DNA from: Allolobophora icterica
Taxonomy: Eukaryota > Annelida > Clitellata > Crassiclitellata > Lumbricidae
Direction of reading: 5' to 3'
DNA length: 64,000 bases
NCBI GenBank assembly: GCA_963556255.1
Contig: OY744611.1
Span: forward strand, 36,819,485-36,883,484
In this document: positions 46,857-59,957 of the stretch, in pieces
Layout of the letters: each line of letters opens with the position of its first letter
Position numbering within the stretch: position 1 is the stretch's first letter
The notes under the pieces: generated by a model
Databases searched by the model: none
What the model was told of the DNA's origin: nothing
The model's input: the letters and a program-made list of their open reading frames with translations, nothing else
Position numbers and translations under genes: made by a program

Positions 46857-47135
46857 CTTGTCTGTGGGATACCAAAGCCTAGTGGTTAACATGTTGGACT
46901 GTCAACAAAGAGATTGGGTTCAAATCCCTGCAGGGGCAGAAACATGTGAAATTTCTACTCAACTTTCACCACCTAGCAAAATAACCGTACACTACTCGTG
47001 GGAAGATCAGGCTGTGAGGGTAGAGGACTGGTCTCGTATGCCAAGGCCAAGAAAAAAGACATCAATAACACTTAATACAATGACTGCCTGAAGGGCCGAG
47101 CTTAAGTAAAGTGCTCTTTTTCATTCTCTTTCTTC
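46857..47135 (+). mobile_element. tRNA-derived SINE, family B
   Basis: Head AAGCCTAGTGGTTAACATG (A-box region) with B-box GGTTCAAATCC at 46917-46927, then the family body with CCGTACACTACTCGTGGGAA and GAGGACTGG and the CTTAAGTAAAGTG end with CTTCTTC tail. Confidence 0.87.
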
Positions 47136-49300
47136 TTCAAAATTCTTGTTTGGAAGTTCAAGGCCCTCTGTAAGTTCCCATATTTTATACTTAATTCAGT
47201 AGGAATTACTCTGAACTTGATAGACAAAAGATAGCAATATATTAGTATACAAATAGACCACTTTCCTTCAGTTTCCATGATTTGCTTTTCATCAACCAGT
47301 CTTATCTCAGCTTTACTCCAACCGGAGTTGATAATTCAAGTCGGTCTACATCATCCATCCAGGACAACCTGGACTTGAGATGCAAAATGGTCCTGTCTAC
47401 ACTGTCGACACCCACAAAACCATGGGACTGTCCTAAAGGCTTCTATAGATCATCCAAATAGGAACTAGGCTTGATCAAATTCCCACCAGATAAACGTCCA
47501 GTGCCCACTAGATCTTTCTAGTGTCGATTTATCTACATCTGTATCACCCCTATAGCACTCTATACTGCCGTACTTGGCGACTTGACCGAGTACCGGCGAA
47601 AAGTTCGGTTTCCCGCAGTTTTTCCGTGGTACCAGTAAACAGCCTGATTTCACGAAAGATTACGTCGAGTGACAAAGCCGTCTCCCGTTGCCACCTGATC
47701 TCTCTACTTAGGAAAATATCCAGCAGGCACAAGATAAACACACCAGTCTGCCGAATCACCTTGGGGCACTCGCATGAGCTTCCCTTAGTAGATCTCCCTC
47801 TGCAAGGCAAACGATGCCTTCTTGTGCATCAACATCCGGTGTAGAGGCCTGTCTGAGCTTTTTCTCCGTCCATCCATGGACTTGTCACGGCTTTTATGTC
47901 ACGCTGCTTTTATGTCACGCTGCTTTTATGTCACGTTGCTTCTACGTCAAGCTGCTTTTATTGGCAATCTATGCCAGCAGGCGTTCAGGTGATATGTTCA
48001 CTCCACTGGATACCAAAAGATTGCTTGTAGTCTTCAGAATAGAAAGTTATTCGTGCGATATTTCTCTATTTCTCGTTTCCACTCATTCTCTCTCTTAACT
48101 ACCGGCATTGCTCTCTTGAGCCAGCCTTTAGCGAGCACTACATCAAACACCAATGAAGTACCACAGACATAATCCTAACACTCTACGTGATAGATTATTT
48201 TCAGCTGATACTTAACATGGTAAGGCTTCTGTTGAAGGTAAACTTTAATCCCAGTGTATATGTACAAAGTTCCATTACGCCCGACTGGAAGTTCAAGCTA
48301 AAAAATCCAGATTTCCAATGGAAATGCTAAGCAGATCGCCATTCCACATCACGACACTGAAGGAATTTAACATATACAGCAGAAAATGAAATGCAAGAAT
48401 AAAAAAAAACTGCAAAGAAAACAAAATGCCTGAAGGTCACACATGTGAAAACTTGCACGGCTGGCTATAGTCAGTAACTAGTGTTTGACAGCAGCAGAAA
48501 ATTGGGGCCTAAGAGCAAAACTAACGTCACATTTTTATATACTAATTGTGTTTACAACAAAGGGCTTGAGATTGCTCCAATGGCAATTATTCACGCACTC
48601 ACGGTTACAACTTCTGCAAAACACACGGAGCCTCTACACTCTTGGTATGGGTGCTTTCACGTGTACTCCAAGCTATAAACAATCACAGCAACAGAGACAG
48701 AGACAGACAAAGGATGAGACAAACAGAAAGACAGACAGAGACAGACAGAGAGGAAAGAAGTCTCCAGATAAACCTAAAAGACCCCCAGCTGAAAAATTAC
48801 CCCGAGGGGTTAGATATGCCATACTGATTTCATTATAACTGTAGGCGTTTCAATTCCCAAACAGTCAGTAACCCTATTCAGTCAATCCAGACTGTTGGTG
48901 GCAAAGGTAAGAGTCAGGTACACATACCACTGTTGCACTGCATGAGTCTAAAACGTAGGCCCCTACCAGCCACAACATAACGGTATTTCCTCGGAAATAT
49001 AGCAACATTTATGAGAACAAAGCAAGCGGTATAACCTCTCAACAATACTGTCTTTGGAAGCCGTTGTCAAAACCGCTTTACAATGACATCCTTTTGGTTG
49101 GTTGCTGTTAAAAGACGCTATGGCACAACAAAGCTGATTGGCGTTGCCCTCCTCCTTTATCCAGACTTGGAACTGGCAAACCAAAAACGGCGGTGGCAAA
49201 TGTCTTACGGTCTTTTCCTAAAGCTCAACTAAATTTGAAGTTCATGTCCCACCCACGATTTTCAAAATCCAATGAATGGAATAATAAGCTGCAGATACGA
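47136..49300. other. Spacer without recognised gene
   Basis: A four-copy CTTTTATGTCACGCTG repeat at 47889-47955 and GACA repeats at 48690-48755. No domain-bearing frame found. Confidence 0.5.
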
Positions 49301-49452
49301 CCGTCCATCCGTCCCACACCCATCCATCCATCCATCCATCCATCCATCCGTCCCACACCCATCCATCCATCCATCCATCCATCCATCCGTCCCACACCCA
49401 TCCATCCATCCATCCATCCATCCGTCCCACACCCATCCATCCATCCGTCAGC
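49301..49452. repeat. (CATC)n with 52-bp higher-order unit
   Basis: CATC tetranucleotides interrupted every 44-52 bp by CGTCCCACACC, so the array has a higher-order period. More irregular CATCCA/CACC repeats continue to 49565. Confidence 0.95.
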
Positions 49453-49689
49453 CAACCCATTCATCCACCTATCCATCTATCCACCCACCATCCATACAAC
49501 CGTACGTCTGTCAATCTATCCACCCATCCATCTGCCCACCCGTCCGTCTCTCCACCCATCCACCCTCTCATGCATTCAACGCACCCCATGAACATGAAGG
49601 CAAAAGGCAAAACCAGTGGATACATTGTACATTTCACAGGGGCGACAAGAACGCCTCCAAACTGAACCAAAGAACCGATGCGCAAAAAG

Positions 49690-49692
49690 AGC

Positions 49693-49739
<47 letters not shown>

Positions 49740-49740
49740 C
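49690..49740. repeat. (TA)n microsatellite
   Basis: About 25 TA units; a separate CA/CACG tract lies at 49838-49925. Confidence 0.95.
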
Positions 49741-50279
49741 AAGGAAGAGTAGGTTGGTCAGTGGAGCCTGAGACGACCCTGTCCAGTCAGACAGTGGAAC
49801 CGATTTATCAGCGCTATGAGTAAGCACAATCCCAGCCGACACACACACACACACACAAACACAAACACATACACACACACGCACGCACGTACGCACACAT
49901 ACACACACGCACACATACATACACCAAACAATCAATTTCTTTTCTCAAACTGGGACTACTAACAGTGCATTTTTTAGATATTCTGAGAACTGATAAAGCG
50001 ACATACAGTTACAAACTCAGACGTCCAAAGGGATTAGACATTTAATAAATATCCAGCAACTTAGACCAGTTTCAGATGATCAACTATGCACAATTGCACA
50101 TTGATCGCTCTTTCTCTCCAGGGAAAAGGCTTCCTCACATGGGGTAGGAGAGGGTGAGTCATATGCTCCAGCATACCAAGTAATTCTGCAATGCATCTGT
50201 TTCATCCCCCACTGATCTGCATGCATTCTACTTCAGTAATATTACAGATTCTCATTGATAAGGTTGCAATACCTTATAA

Positions 50280-50375
50280 ACAGACAAACACACAGACACA
50301 CACAGAGACAGACAGACAGACAGGCAAGCAGGCACGCATACAGGCAGGCAGACAGACAGACAGGAGACAGAGAGA
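50280..50375. repeat. (CAGA)n/(GGCA)n tract
   Basis: CACAGACA, GACAGACA and CAGGCAGG units; related tracts at 50480-50555. Followed by a SINE-like end AGGTGCTTTATAAATAT at 50435. Confidence 0.9.
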
Positions 50376-50984
50376 GGTCTTCGTCATGTACACACGCTAG
50401 TGCGTCGAGTGCCTCTGATTGGTGAGCACTGTGAGAGGTGCTTTATAAATATATAGATACAATACAATACATGAATACAATACAATATACAGATAGACAG
50501 AAAGACACACAGGCAGATAGACAGACCGATAGATAGACAGACACACAGACGTCTAACAACAGTAGATTCGTTATCAGGTACAGGGTCCTTGTACACATTT
50601 CAACAGTGAAATAGTGAGCAACCTGTTTAGTGTTGTCTGATATGAAACATGTCTGCAATCATAGTTGCTGCTATTCTCCAGTTGGACAACTGGATAAAAT
50701 ATTCCATCATACCAAAGTCCCTTCTGTCGGCAAGAGGCAGGAATTTCGAAATCAGATTACCTGGACTTTGATGAAAATCCAATTTTACTTCTAGTGTACA
50801 GAATGATCAAGAAGATCATAAATCGAACATCAAGCCGCAGCCATTCAGGACAATTTGTTAGCAACTTCATTTTCCAGACCTTCAGAAAGACAGCAAATGC
50901 CAAGACCTCTCTTGCCTTCTAATCTGCCCACAAACAGAAATCAATGGTTATTGGATTCCCTACAGTGTGCTATAGAAATCTTTA

Positions 50985-51160
50985 AAAACCTTTCTATCCC
51001 GGTGGGGATTAGAATCCCCCCTTTCGCTGACCTCGACCACGTTGACAGTCCAGGCGTTTGGGGTTGGACTGGGAGAGCCTCTGAGTAGTAATTCTGAAAA
51101 GGTGCTATATAAATGCTCTGCATGAATGAATGAATGAATGAATGAATGAATGAATGAAGT
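50985..51160 (+). mobile_element. SINE fragment, family A-like tail
   Basis: GGGATTAGAATCCCCC (degenerate B-box region), then GGGAGAGCCTCTGAGTAGTA, matching the family A 3' half (GGGAGCGCCTCTGAGTAGTA), ending AAGGTGCTATATAAATGC and an (AATG)n tail at 51123-51158. The head is diverged from family A. Confidence 0.75.
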
Positions 51161-52261
51161 CACACAATTTGCACAAACGCTGCCAAATTCATCACTTATG
51201 CAGAAAGTTACAACACCAATAATCCTGGAATAGCAGTTTTTCCACGAACTGCTCGACAGCTGATCCCGAACTCCACACAGCAAAGCACCATTTCCTGGAA
51301 GATATCTGTGGTAAAGTGCAAATGGCTTCTTCATGCTGTCAATCCCTGGCCATTTGAATCAGGTGCAGGGCATTTGCAAGAGCGTGCAAGCGTTCTTGCG
51401 GACAGCAGAAACGCTTAAACACTTCACTGGACAACAGTGACAGATGGGAGTGGAAGGCTACCTGAAAAAGTGGTCCTTACAAGAAGACGAATGGCTGATT
51501 AATTGGTTTAGTATTAAGACTGTCTCCCTGCCTCCAGCTGCTCGCTGTACTGTCTCCTTGCCTCCAGCTGCCGGCTCTTTAGACAGCTCTTAACTGCACT
51601 TTCCATAAGAACAGGCGTCCACTTTCTTCTCCTTCTAGGAGTTCTTAAATCGTTCCTTCTATTTACCTGCCGTCTAAGCTCCACCTCTGAATTTGTTTAT
51701 CCTGAAGGATCCATTTTCTATTCGACCGGGCTATTTTTACGTTTGGATGGGGCTCGGTCATCCAATCCTGTATAAATGTTTTGCTATCTTACATTACTTG
51801 ACCACTGTCATGGAGTACAAGAGATGCATTAGTATTAGACAAGGTATTAGATAGCGAGAGAGTTGAAGTCTTCTCTCAGTCGGGGTAGGGGGTTTACTGC
51901 CTCCCTCCTTCCTTTTCCCAGGTGGTCTTATCTCCACTAGCAAGCCCGTCAGACTTCATTCCACTTCCCAAAGATATCAACATAAACCTAATTGGACCCC
52001 ACAGTTCATCTGATGTGGTCTACACCTTATCTCTAGCTCCTTACTTGCTCCAGGTCTTGTGTGCGGCCTACCATGTCTGTCGGGTCATGTCAGAAAGCCC
52101 AAATCACTTTGTCCGTTTAAGAACCTAGATCCTTTTAAAAATTCTGGACTCCCACTCAGTTCAACCAATCTTTGTTATTCTTTTCCACCGAATATAGAAT
52201 ATACGGTTATCTTGTCAAAGCAGCTGTTACCGGCACAAGGGATCTCCATTCTGATCGTGCT

Positions 52262-52805
52262 CAGTCCTCAGTGTTTAGTCCTCGTGCTTAGTCCTCATGC
52301 TCAATCCTCAATATTTAGTCCTCCTGCTTACTTGATTAGTCCCCATGCTTAGTCCTTGTGCTTAGTCCTCATGTTAAATCCTCATGCTTAGTCCTCTTGC
52401 TTAGTCCTCATGCTCAATCCTCATGCTTAGTCTTCATGCTAAGTCCTCATGCTTAGTCTTCATGCTAAGTCCTCATCCTTAGTCTTCATGCTAAGTCCTC
52501 ATCCTTAGTCTTCATGCTTCGTCTTCATGCTTAGTCCTCATGCTTAGTCCTCTTGCTCACTTGCTTAGTCCTCATGCTTAGTTATCTTGCTTAAAGTCCT
52601 TGTGCTTAGTCCTCATGCTCAATGCTCATGCTTAGTCGTCTTGCTTAGTCGTCATGCTCAATCCTCATGCTAAGTCCTCATGCTTAGTCCTCATACTCAA
52701 TGCTCAATATTTAGTCCTCATGCTTACTTGCTTAGTCCTTTTGCATAGTCCTCATGCTTAGTCCCCATGCTTAGTCTTCATGCGATGTCCTCATGCTTAG
52801 TACAA
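52262..52805. repeat. 12-13 bp TGCTTAGTCCTCA minisatellite
   Basis: Roughly 40 degenerate copies of CATGCTTAGTCCT with variants such as CATGCTCAATCCT and CTTGCTTAGTCCT. No coding signal. Confidence 0.93.
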
Positions 52806-53087
52806 ATCTTGTGATATCTTCCCTGGCCTCTCTCTTTCCTTAGAAACCTGTGTGTTTTGGATCCAGTCGACATGCATGCCTTTCAAGGACCTAATAACCC
52901 TGCAGAGTTCTTCCCATATCCAAGAACCATCTTATTTCTTAATTTATATGCACTGAGGTCACCTGGCAAGATATATAAACGATCATGCCTAATGTAACCT
53001 AATTAATTAATTAATTAAATCATTGCGTCCAGGATATTAATTCAGATGCGCTCCCGGCTCCCAACTCCAGCGATAAAGGACTTACTG

Positions 53088-53208
53088 GTCACATACTGAT
53101 TTAGTATGTCACATACTGATGAAGTATGTCACATGCTGATTAAGTATGTCACATGCTGATTAAGTATGTCGCATACTTATTAAGTATGTCACATACTGAT
53201 TAAGTATG
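53088..53208. repeat. 19-bp minisatellite, 6 copies
   Basis: Units of GTATGTCACATACTGATTA. Each unit contains the small inverted repeat AGTATGT/ACATACT. Confidence 0.92.
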
Positions 53209-53702
53209 CTAAAATGAATTCTCGGATTGCAAAAGACACCGATTAGTTTCATTAGCAAGATTAGCCAAAGGATTGCTAACATTTTTTCACAATGTCCATT
53301 TACACTAGTGCAAAATGTCTTCTTTTCCTCACAAATTTAAACTTCCAGTAGCCTTCTTAACCACAAACACCCTAAGAATTGGCCCCACTGACCTCTACTC
53401 CAGAAAGGTTAATATGCAAAGCCTATAATACAAGTCTTGATTCAGAAGTCTTGAGAACAGGACTATTACTTGGTGAATATTATGTATCTCAAAACCTCAG
53501 CCCCTGCAGATCAGTCCAACTCAGAGTCAGTGTGCATTAGTCCATTGCTGTAACTCATCGAACACTTAGATGCCTCCACTCAGGGCTTGATACAACCCAC
53601 CACACATTTTCAGCTCGTCTTAAGTTGCACATTTTTATACGCTCTCAGTCACTGGCTTTTGAAAGGCTGTATCTTAACAGCACTAAATGTATATACATCA
53701 CC

Positions 53703-53742
53703 TGTGTGTGTGTGTGTGTGTGTGTTGTGTGTGTGTGTGTGC
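53703..53742. repeat. (TG)n microsatellite
   Basis: TG dinucleotides with one TTG interruption. Confidence 0.96.
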
Positions 53743-53925
53743 ACATGTACACCCACTCATGATGGCTTACACCCACAAACACCACTTACGAAGACCAACA
53801 CTGCATGAGTATAAGTCGTGGTTATATTACAATGTCTTAAAGCCATTGGCGGCAGCAATAACAATAATAAAATAATAAAAACTGATGACAATTAATTAGT
53901 ATTGTTACAGTCCTAATAATGATCA

Positions 53926-54100
53926 TCATCAGTTCCTTATGCCAGCAATTTTAATTATGTGGCCATTGTTGCACCTAAACGAGCTCCCATTCATCTTGGT
54001 CAATTGCCAAATCTATTGTTTTTCTACCATAGGTTTGAGTCTTGTAATGTCTTAATGTACATTATCAGTCCTGCCTAGTCATAATCTGCCTATAGGTTGT
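53926..54100 (+). repeat. Dispersed repeat shared with 26736-26895
   Basis: ATCATCATCAGTTCCTTATG then CCAGCAATTTTAATTATGTG and CTTGGTCAATTGCCAAATCT; diverged second copy of the intron 7 repeat. Confidence 0.6.
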
Positions 54101-54299
54101 TTCTCTTTCCTTAGAATCCGACATGTAATGCATTGTGTGGGATTCGATCATCTGGCACTCTCTTTCCACATGAACAAACACTCAATCCAGTCTTTGCTCA
54201 ACGACTTACAGGAAAGCACTTCCTGGAAATACACCAATAACACGACTAAAACTGAAGTGCATTTTTTTAGCCAAGTGTAAATATTGTATTGCTTCCCTG

Positions 54300-54302
54300 A
54301 TA

Positions 54303-54363
<61 letters not shown>
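54300..54363. repeat. (GAT)n microsatellite
   Basis: Twenty-one GAT units, followed by a SINE-like segment with AGCGCCGTAACACG. Confidence 0.97.
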
Positions 54364-54364
<1 letters not shown>

Positions 54365-54420
54365 TACGATGATTTCTACAGCGCCGTAACACGACATACA
54401 CCTTTACAAGGGCGCAGTGA

Positions 54421-54715
54421 TTAGAGGGACGTGTGCGATAGTTTAGTGGTTAGCATGCTGGACTGTTAACCAAGACGTTGAGGGTTCAAATCCCCACCAC
54501 AGCAGAAATTTGTTTCTGCTTCACATATGCCCCCGTACCAATTCAGCTGTAATGAGTACACTGACCGTACACTGTCGGTGGGAAGATCAGATAGTGAGGG
54601 AGAGGACTGTCCACCCACCCTCATATGCTGAGGCTAAGAAAATGAAGTCGCAAACACTTCATACCAATGACTGCCTCTTGAGACTAGCTTAACAGGCTTC
54701 TTCTACTTCAGTGGT
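54421..54715 (+). mobile_element. tRNA-derived SINE, family B (best copy)
   Basis: Head TAGTTTAGTGGTTAGCATGC (A-box region) and B-box GGTTCAAATCC at 54483-54493. The body has GAGTACACTGACCGTACACT, GTGGGAAGATCAG, GTGAGGGAGAGGACTG and a CTTCTTCTACTTC end. Because it has the cleanest promoter boxes, it is the best reference for this family here. Confidence 0.88.
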
Positions 54716-54960
54716 TAGAATGTTGCTTGTTTGGGATTCGATCAACCGGCATTCTTACCACACAAGCAAACCATTGGAGTCTTTACGAAATGACTTTATA
54801 GAAAACCACGAGATAATAACATTAACTTGAAGGAAAGCCCTGAGATCAACGGAATGCTAAACATTAAGTCAGAAAACTTTGTTGTCTTGGAATTTTGACA
54901 ATTAATTAACCCTCTCAACCTTCATTAAACCATGTGGCATTAGCCTCTGAAAGACACCAC

Positions 54961-55023
54961 ACTTCCTCCTCCTCCTCCTCCTCCTCCTCCATCATCTCCA
55001 TCTCCTCCTCCTCCTCCTCCTTA
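54961..55023. repeat. (CCT)n microsatellite
   Basis: CCT repeats interrupted by ATCATCTCCATC. Confidence 0.95.
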
Positions 55024-55807
55024 ACTCCATCTGATAAATCTGCCACTTCAACCACAGAGTTAATCATCACCAAAGATATCAACTGAAGGTGGAAAAGAAG
55101 TCCATAAATCAGTCTTTCAATCAGGACAAGACAACTCCAGCTATTAAGCCACAAATGAAACCCCACCCCCTGCCACATTTCCTCATTTCTGTCATTTATT
55201 TCCTTGGTGCCGCCAAACCACCAAAATGACGGTCTGCTGGAGCTATCCTCCATCCATAGGGGTACAGTTACCCCATCTGCGCCAGCGATTTGCATTCTAC
55301 CAACAACTCCATGGAGACCTCATCCGTGTTATGGACTCAACAAAGCTCTATGCCTTAACGGAATCTCATTTGATTTTTTGGCACAGAATCACACCAGGAC
55401 ATCGTCCTAGAGGTGGTAACACAAGACAAACTTACGTCTCACCGCAAACGCTAAGGTCAGAGATTTTGATAGCCACCCATGGTGACGGCAACCCAAGCAT
55501 AAAACCTGGGATCTGGTATTGCCATTTCAAATACATTCATCACAAAACTGCCTTAATCAATCAAGACTTTTAATTACCTTGCTACATCAGACAGTCATAT
55601 AACCCCCTTCACTATAACATGAAATTTGATATAATGTCGTTTGGTACGTCCTTACACGGTGACTGCCTCATGATAAGACAGCTGTATTCTCCATGTTACA
55701 GACCGAGCGCTCTAACCACTCACCTGTGCTCCCCATTATACAAATATCAAAATTAATTTAAAAATTCTGATGTTGTAAATATCTTTACCAAAAATGCTGC
55801 ATCCTGC
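55024..55807. other. Spacer without recognised gene
   Basis: Two overlapping short frames (55204-55573) have no recognisable domain and no clear codon bias, so I annotate no gene. Confidence 0.45.
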
Positions 55808-56092
55808 ATTCACAGAAGAAGAGCAGTCCCTTAAGCTAGCCATGAGGCAGCCATGGGTATGAAGTGTTAGTGACTTCATTTTCTTAGCCTCGGCATATGA
55901 ATGTGGATGGCCAGTCCCCTCCCTCACCGTCTCATCTTCCCATCGACAGTGTACGCTCAGTGTACTCATTATAGCTCAGCTGGCTACTGGGCGTAGGTGG
56001 AGCAGAAATCTCCCAACCAAATTTCTGCCCTGGCAGGGATTTGAACCCCAACCTCCCAAATGACAGTCTATGCCTACACTATCGAGCACACG
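55808..56092 (-). mobile_element. tRNA-derived SINE, family B (reverse copy)
   Basis: CAGAAGAAGAGCAGTCCCTT at the 3' end, body complement including GACAGTGTACGCTCAGTG, and a head with the B-box complement near 56037-56047 (GGGATTTGAACCCC). Confidence 0.86.
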
Positions 56093-57323
56093 CCCTCCCA
56101 TTCACAGAACTGGTTTGTAACAGAAAAGGACGGGTTGCTGGGCGTCTCCAGCTAAGAGACAAGGGACATCAAAAGCCTCTCAATCATTCCCACACATACC
56201 AGAACATCATCCAACTGAACAGAAATTCACCGTAACACAGTCGTAAAGACGTTGTAAAAGCTCAGTGATAAATAGGCCCTGACGCCATTTCTCCGAGACC
56301 TTCTGCTCCTGCTCCAGGCTACGACGACGACAAGCAAGATCTTCCGGACACACACGACTCCCTGAAGGCAGCCTCAAAACAACAACGCCACTCCTACTCC
56401 ACAAATCATCCAATCTTCCATTTCAGCATAGCAGGCAATAAAATTTGCCAGGAAAGAATTCGTGCTTTGCATCAAACTCTCACGGAGAAACTGTACAGAT
56501 GTTCAACCGACACCATCGAAACATTCTAGATCTATGCACTTGCTGAGTTTATGTACAGAAGACCTGACGAAACCTGACCCTGAGGCGCTATAAAGACCGA
56601 TTCTGTTGATCCAGTTTAATAATCTGTATTGACAAGGTTTGCATTTCGGACAGACACCGCGGGTAACCATATTGTATCAAATTGCAAGGAATCCTTTAGG
56701 CTAACTGGATTCCCGAAATACCACCATCCGACAGAAAGATGCAGATTATGCGCTGTGGAAAGCAAAAGACATGGAATATGGATGGAACAACACGAATAAA
56801 AAATCCACAGAACCTCCTGCAGTTTCAGCCACTCATCACAGAATGCCACATAAGCATCTGCTTGGTGCTGAAGAATGCTGATAGGAAAAGTTGAGTTAAG
56901 CAGCACGAGCCTGGTTAGTACTTGGATGTTGACTGTCCATCGAACAAATCTGCTGTCCACTCAACCACCACCCGTTTGGCTAGAAATTTTGCACCTCTAC
57001 ACTAAACACAAATCGATAATCACTTTACAGCATAAACTAAAGCTCGTAGCCCACATGTTGAGGTAGAGTTTTAAGATCCCAATGGTTGCGCTCTGTGGCC
57101 CATGCAGATATGCAGGCGCCAGGTGGTCGTACTTCAACACCTGCCAATCGTGCTTTCTCCTGTGTTGGATGGTCCTCCTGGAACAGTCAGCAACTGCACT
57201 TACGTACAATTGCCTTTCACTCTGTGCAGCATATATTTGTTAACTGTTCTGTTTACACCTGCTAGGTAGTCGTGGGTACAGTGCTTCCTGAGGGACTGAA
57301 AATGCGCTATATCACGTATCCAC
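56093..57323. other. Spacer without recognised gene
   Basis: A SINE-like end AATGCGCTATATCACG at 57301 directly precedes the MITE at 57324. No supported gene. Confidence 0.5.
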
Positions 57324-57507
57324 AAGGCCGTAGCTAGGGGGGTGTTTTTGGTGTTTAAACACCCCCCGAAATTAAATAATGTATAAATGAAATAATGCAT
57401 TTACCCCTTGGTCGGTTGATTCGGTTGCATGTCGGCTTGCTTAAGGACGAGAAAACACCCCCCGAAACAGAAAACACCCCCCGAAACAAAATCCTGGCTA
57501 CGGCCCT
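57324..57507. mobile_element. MITE-like element, family 4
   Basis: 184 bp with inverted ends AAGGCCGTAGCTAGG and CCTGGCTACGGCCCT (13/15), flanked by 10-bp repeats ACGTATCCAC and ATGTATCCAC (9/10). The interior carries several copies of ACACCCCCCGAAA. The exact duplication length (8-10 bp) is ambiguous. Confidence 0.82.
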
Positions 57508-57540
57508 ATGTATCCACAATTCCACATACATACATACATA

Positions 57541-57801
57541 CTTTTTAAGCAAGTACATGTCAATGCTATAGGCAATCAATTAGCCGTAAAAGTTAGCTGA
57601 CAAGCAACACAACAGTAACTGAATATCAGTAGAGTCTTGTATTTCAAATTCTATCATAGTTGTGGTGTGTGACTGTTACTGTCAGTCAGCCCAACAAGAG
57701 CCCAACGAATTTTTACGAATTTCTACGAAATTTAAAATAGGCCAAAAATTCACAAATTTTTACGAATGTTAAAACCGAAAGTCACGAATTGTCGAACTAT
57801 G
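57541..57801. mobile_element. hAT-like MITE family 3, 5'-truncated copy
   Basis: Matches the right two-thirds of 32896-33259 and ends at the same terminal repeat (CGAATTGTCGAACTATG with one mismatch). The left end is missing, about 35 bp after MITE family 4. Confidence 0.88.
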
Positions 57802-59790
57802 GATGCAGCCACAGAGCGGACGACTACCTCGATAACTAAGTAACCAAAACTGTGCAATACATTTGACAGACTCAGACCGAGACTGCCTTGGAATCTGTTC
57901 TGGTTCAAGGCACAGCACCAGTCAATGTATAATATTATCTACAGACTGCAGCTAATCAGTTACCCATGATTATGTATTTAACCTGCCTTGTCCTAGTTTA
58001 CCTTGACTGCTCACAAAGTAACAATATTATAATTGACTCACGTTTATTAAACTACTGCATAATTTATGGGACAAAGCACGTCCGTTAAGCATGGCTCAGA
58101 TTCCTCAGTTAAAGCCTGAAATTCAATCACCAACTCAATCTGACACAATATATGTGACAAACGACATTCGTGAAGGTACAGGTATGCAGTTTTAATTCCC
58201 CTCCTCTACACGCATCATGCATTCTGAGTATTAAAGTTAAGAACTGATATTAACTCACTGTAATCCATGTGCAAAATGAATGATATGCCACTGGAGAAAC
58301 ATAAAAGAATGAAAAAGCTTCGATATATCTTTCCTGTGCAAGTCATTATTGTTTGAAATACAAGTGCACATTAAATTTTCATTCCCGCATGGACTGAACT
58401 GAAACTCGTTCAAAACCTGATCATTCATATTTCATAAAACATTGCAGGCATTCTAATTATGATAAGGTTCACTACGTACATGTACAACAAATCCACCTCA
58501 GTCCGATGTAGTGTATCGGAATCTAATCCAGGCCATCCATTACAAGTAGTCTGTTGATCCGGTCACTGCTGGAACTAACACAGAACACAACTGCTCCACT
58601 GCAGAACCACTCGAGACTCGCCACACACTCTCTCTCTCTGTCTGTCTCTGTCTCTGTCTGTCTCTCTCTCATTCATTCATTTCATTCAGTAAATTAATGA
58701 CACCTCTTCAAAATATCTACAGTCTGATCCTGTATGCTCAGGAGATCAAAAGTGTTCACGCTCTTAAAACACAATCGAAGTTCTATCTATTATACTTAAC
58801 CATAGCACTTGCACTGACATCCGATGACACCGGAAACTGTAAAGCACTCGAGAAGTAGCTCACTACCTATACTACATATATATATATAATTATATATACA
58901 CACACAAACACATATCTATACACACATATGAGTGTTGTCATTACATTATGTTACATTACAGGAGATTTATAGACTCCTCTCTTCTGCACATCAATGAAAG
59001 CTCATCATGTTTTCTTCTGCATCAGACCTTCTTCCTCTTAGAACAAATTTCCTTTAAATATACTTAAAATATCCAGAAATCGTAGTTCTTCGCCCACTGG
59101 ATTCATCTGCTCTTGCCACCTCCTCGAGAGGACAAGTACTCACTTCGCAAGAGAGGACATCCTTTCACGCTGCCTCTTGTTTTTTAAATCTAAATTGTTT
59201 AAAAGCAGCTTTGTTAATTGATTTATCTTTAATTATATTTAGTTGTACATGTGTAACTAACTGCTCCTTGTCACATGCAAATAGAGGCTACTTACTTACC
59301 TACTTACTTATATATAAATATGCAGCACTGTTCAAAGTTGATTTAGCTCCACACACTTTCGCAGTATCATCTGTCTGCTATCTAAAGTCATGCTTGCTTA
59401 TAGATCAGTTAGGTTGCCATGGAAACTGCTTTTGAGAAGTGCTTGAAAGGCGCCATATAAATGTTTTATTACATTACATTACCTGCTTTAGTTCGGCTTT
59501 CAGCCGACCCCTGCGGGAAGAGACCAGCTTTCAAGCACTGATGGAAGGTGCACTTAGTGTCTGCAATTACAAGGTGGATTTGGTAAGACAGGACACTTCC
59601 TCAAGTGGCATTTAGAAAGCAAGAGCCACGGTTGATTTAAGAACTTTGGTTGCCTGGCAACGGGAGGAAACCTTTCCAAGTTCAGACGGCTGGAGAAGTC
59701 AGAGTGCCGCTGGTCACATCTCATAATAATCATCAAGCGCTTATCCCAATAAGTTAGCGTCAACATGCAACAACCATCCAACCCAGGTCA
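57802..59790. other. Spacer without recognised gene
   Basis: CT/CTGT repeats at 58627-58680, TA/CACA near 58877-58925, and a SINE-like end AAGGCGCCATATAAATG at 59447-59464. No coding exon supported. Confidence 0.5.
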
Positions 59791-59796
59791 TTTGAA

Positions 59797-59805
59797 CAGA
59801 CAGAC

Positions 59806-59854
<49 letters not shown>

Positions 59855-59857
59855 GTC
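59797..59857. repeat. (GACA)n microsatellite
   Basis: About 14 GACA units. Confidence 0.96.
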
Positions 59858-59957
59858 AGGCAGATGTGACACAAAAGGAGAGGAGAGCAGATGTCCAACT
59901 GCCAGGTCTAATGGATATTTAATGATGGCTGATAAATTCAGTTGGAAGGGTTGGTCC

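Noticed and set aside
54421..54500. Functional tRNA gene
   Set aside because: A- and B-box-like sequences belong to a repeated SINE of about 290 bp with no tRNA 3' stem.
55204..55573. 115-residue plus-strand protein
   Set aside because: Two overlapping frames are open, neither with a domain, start context or splice support.
56616..56960. 114-residue minus-strand protein
   Set aside because: No recognisable domain and no splice or codon-bias support.
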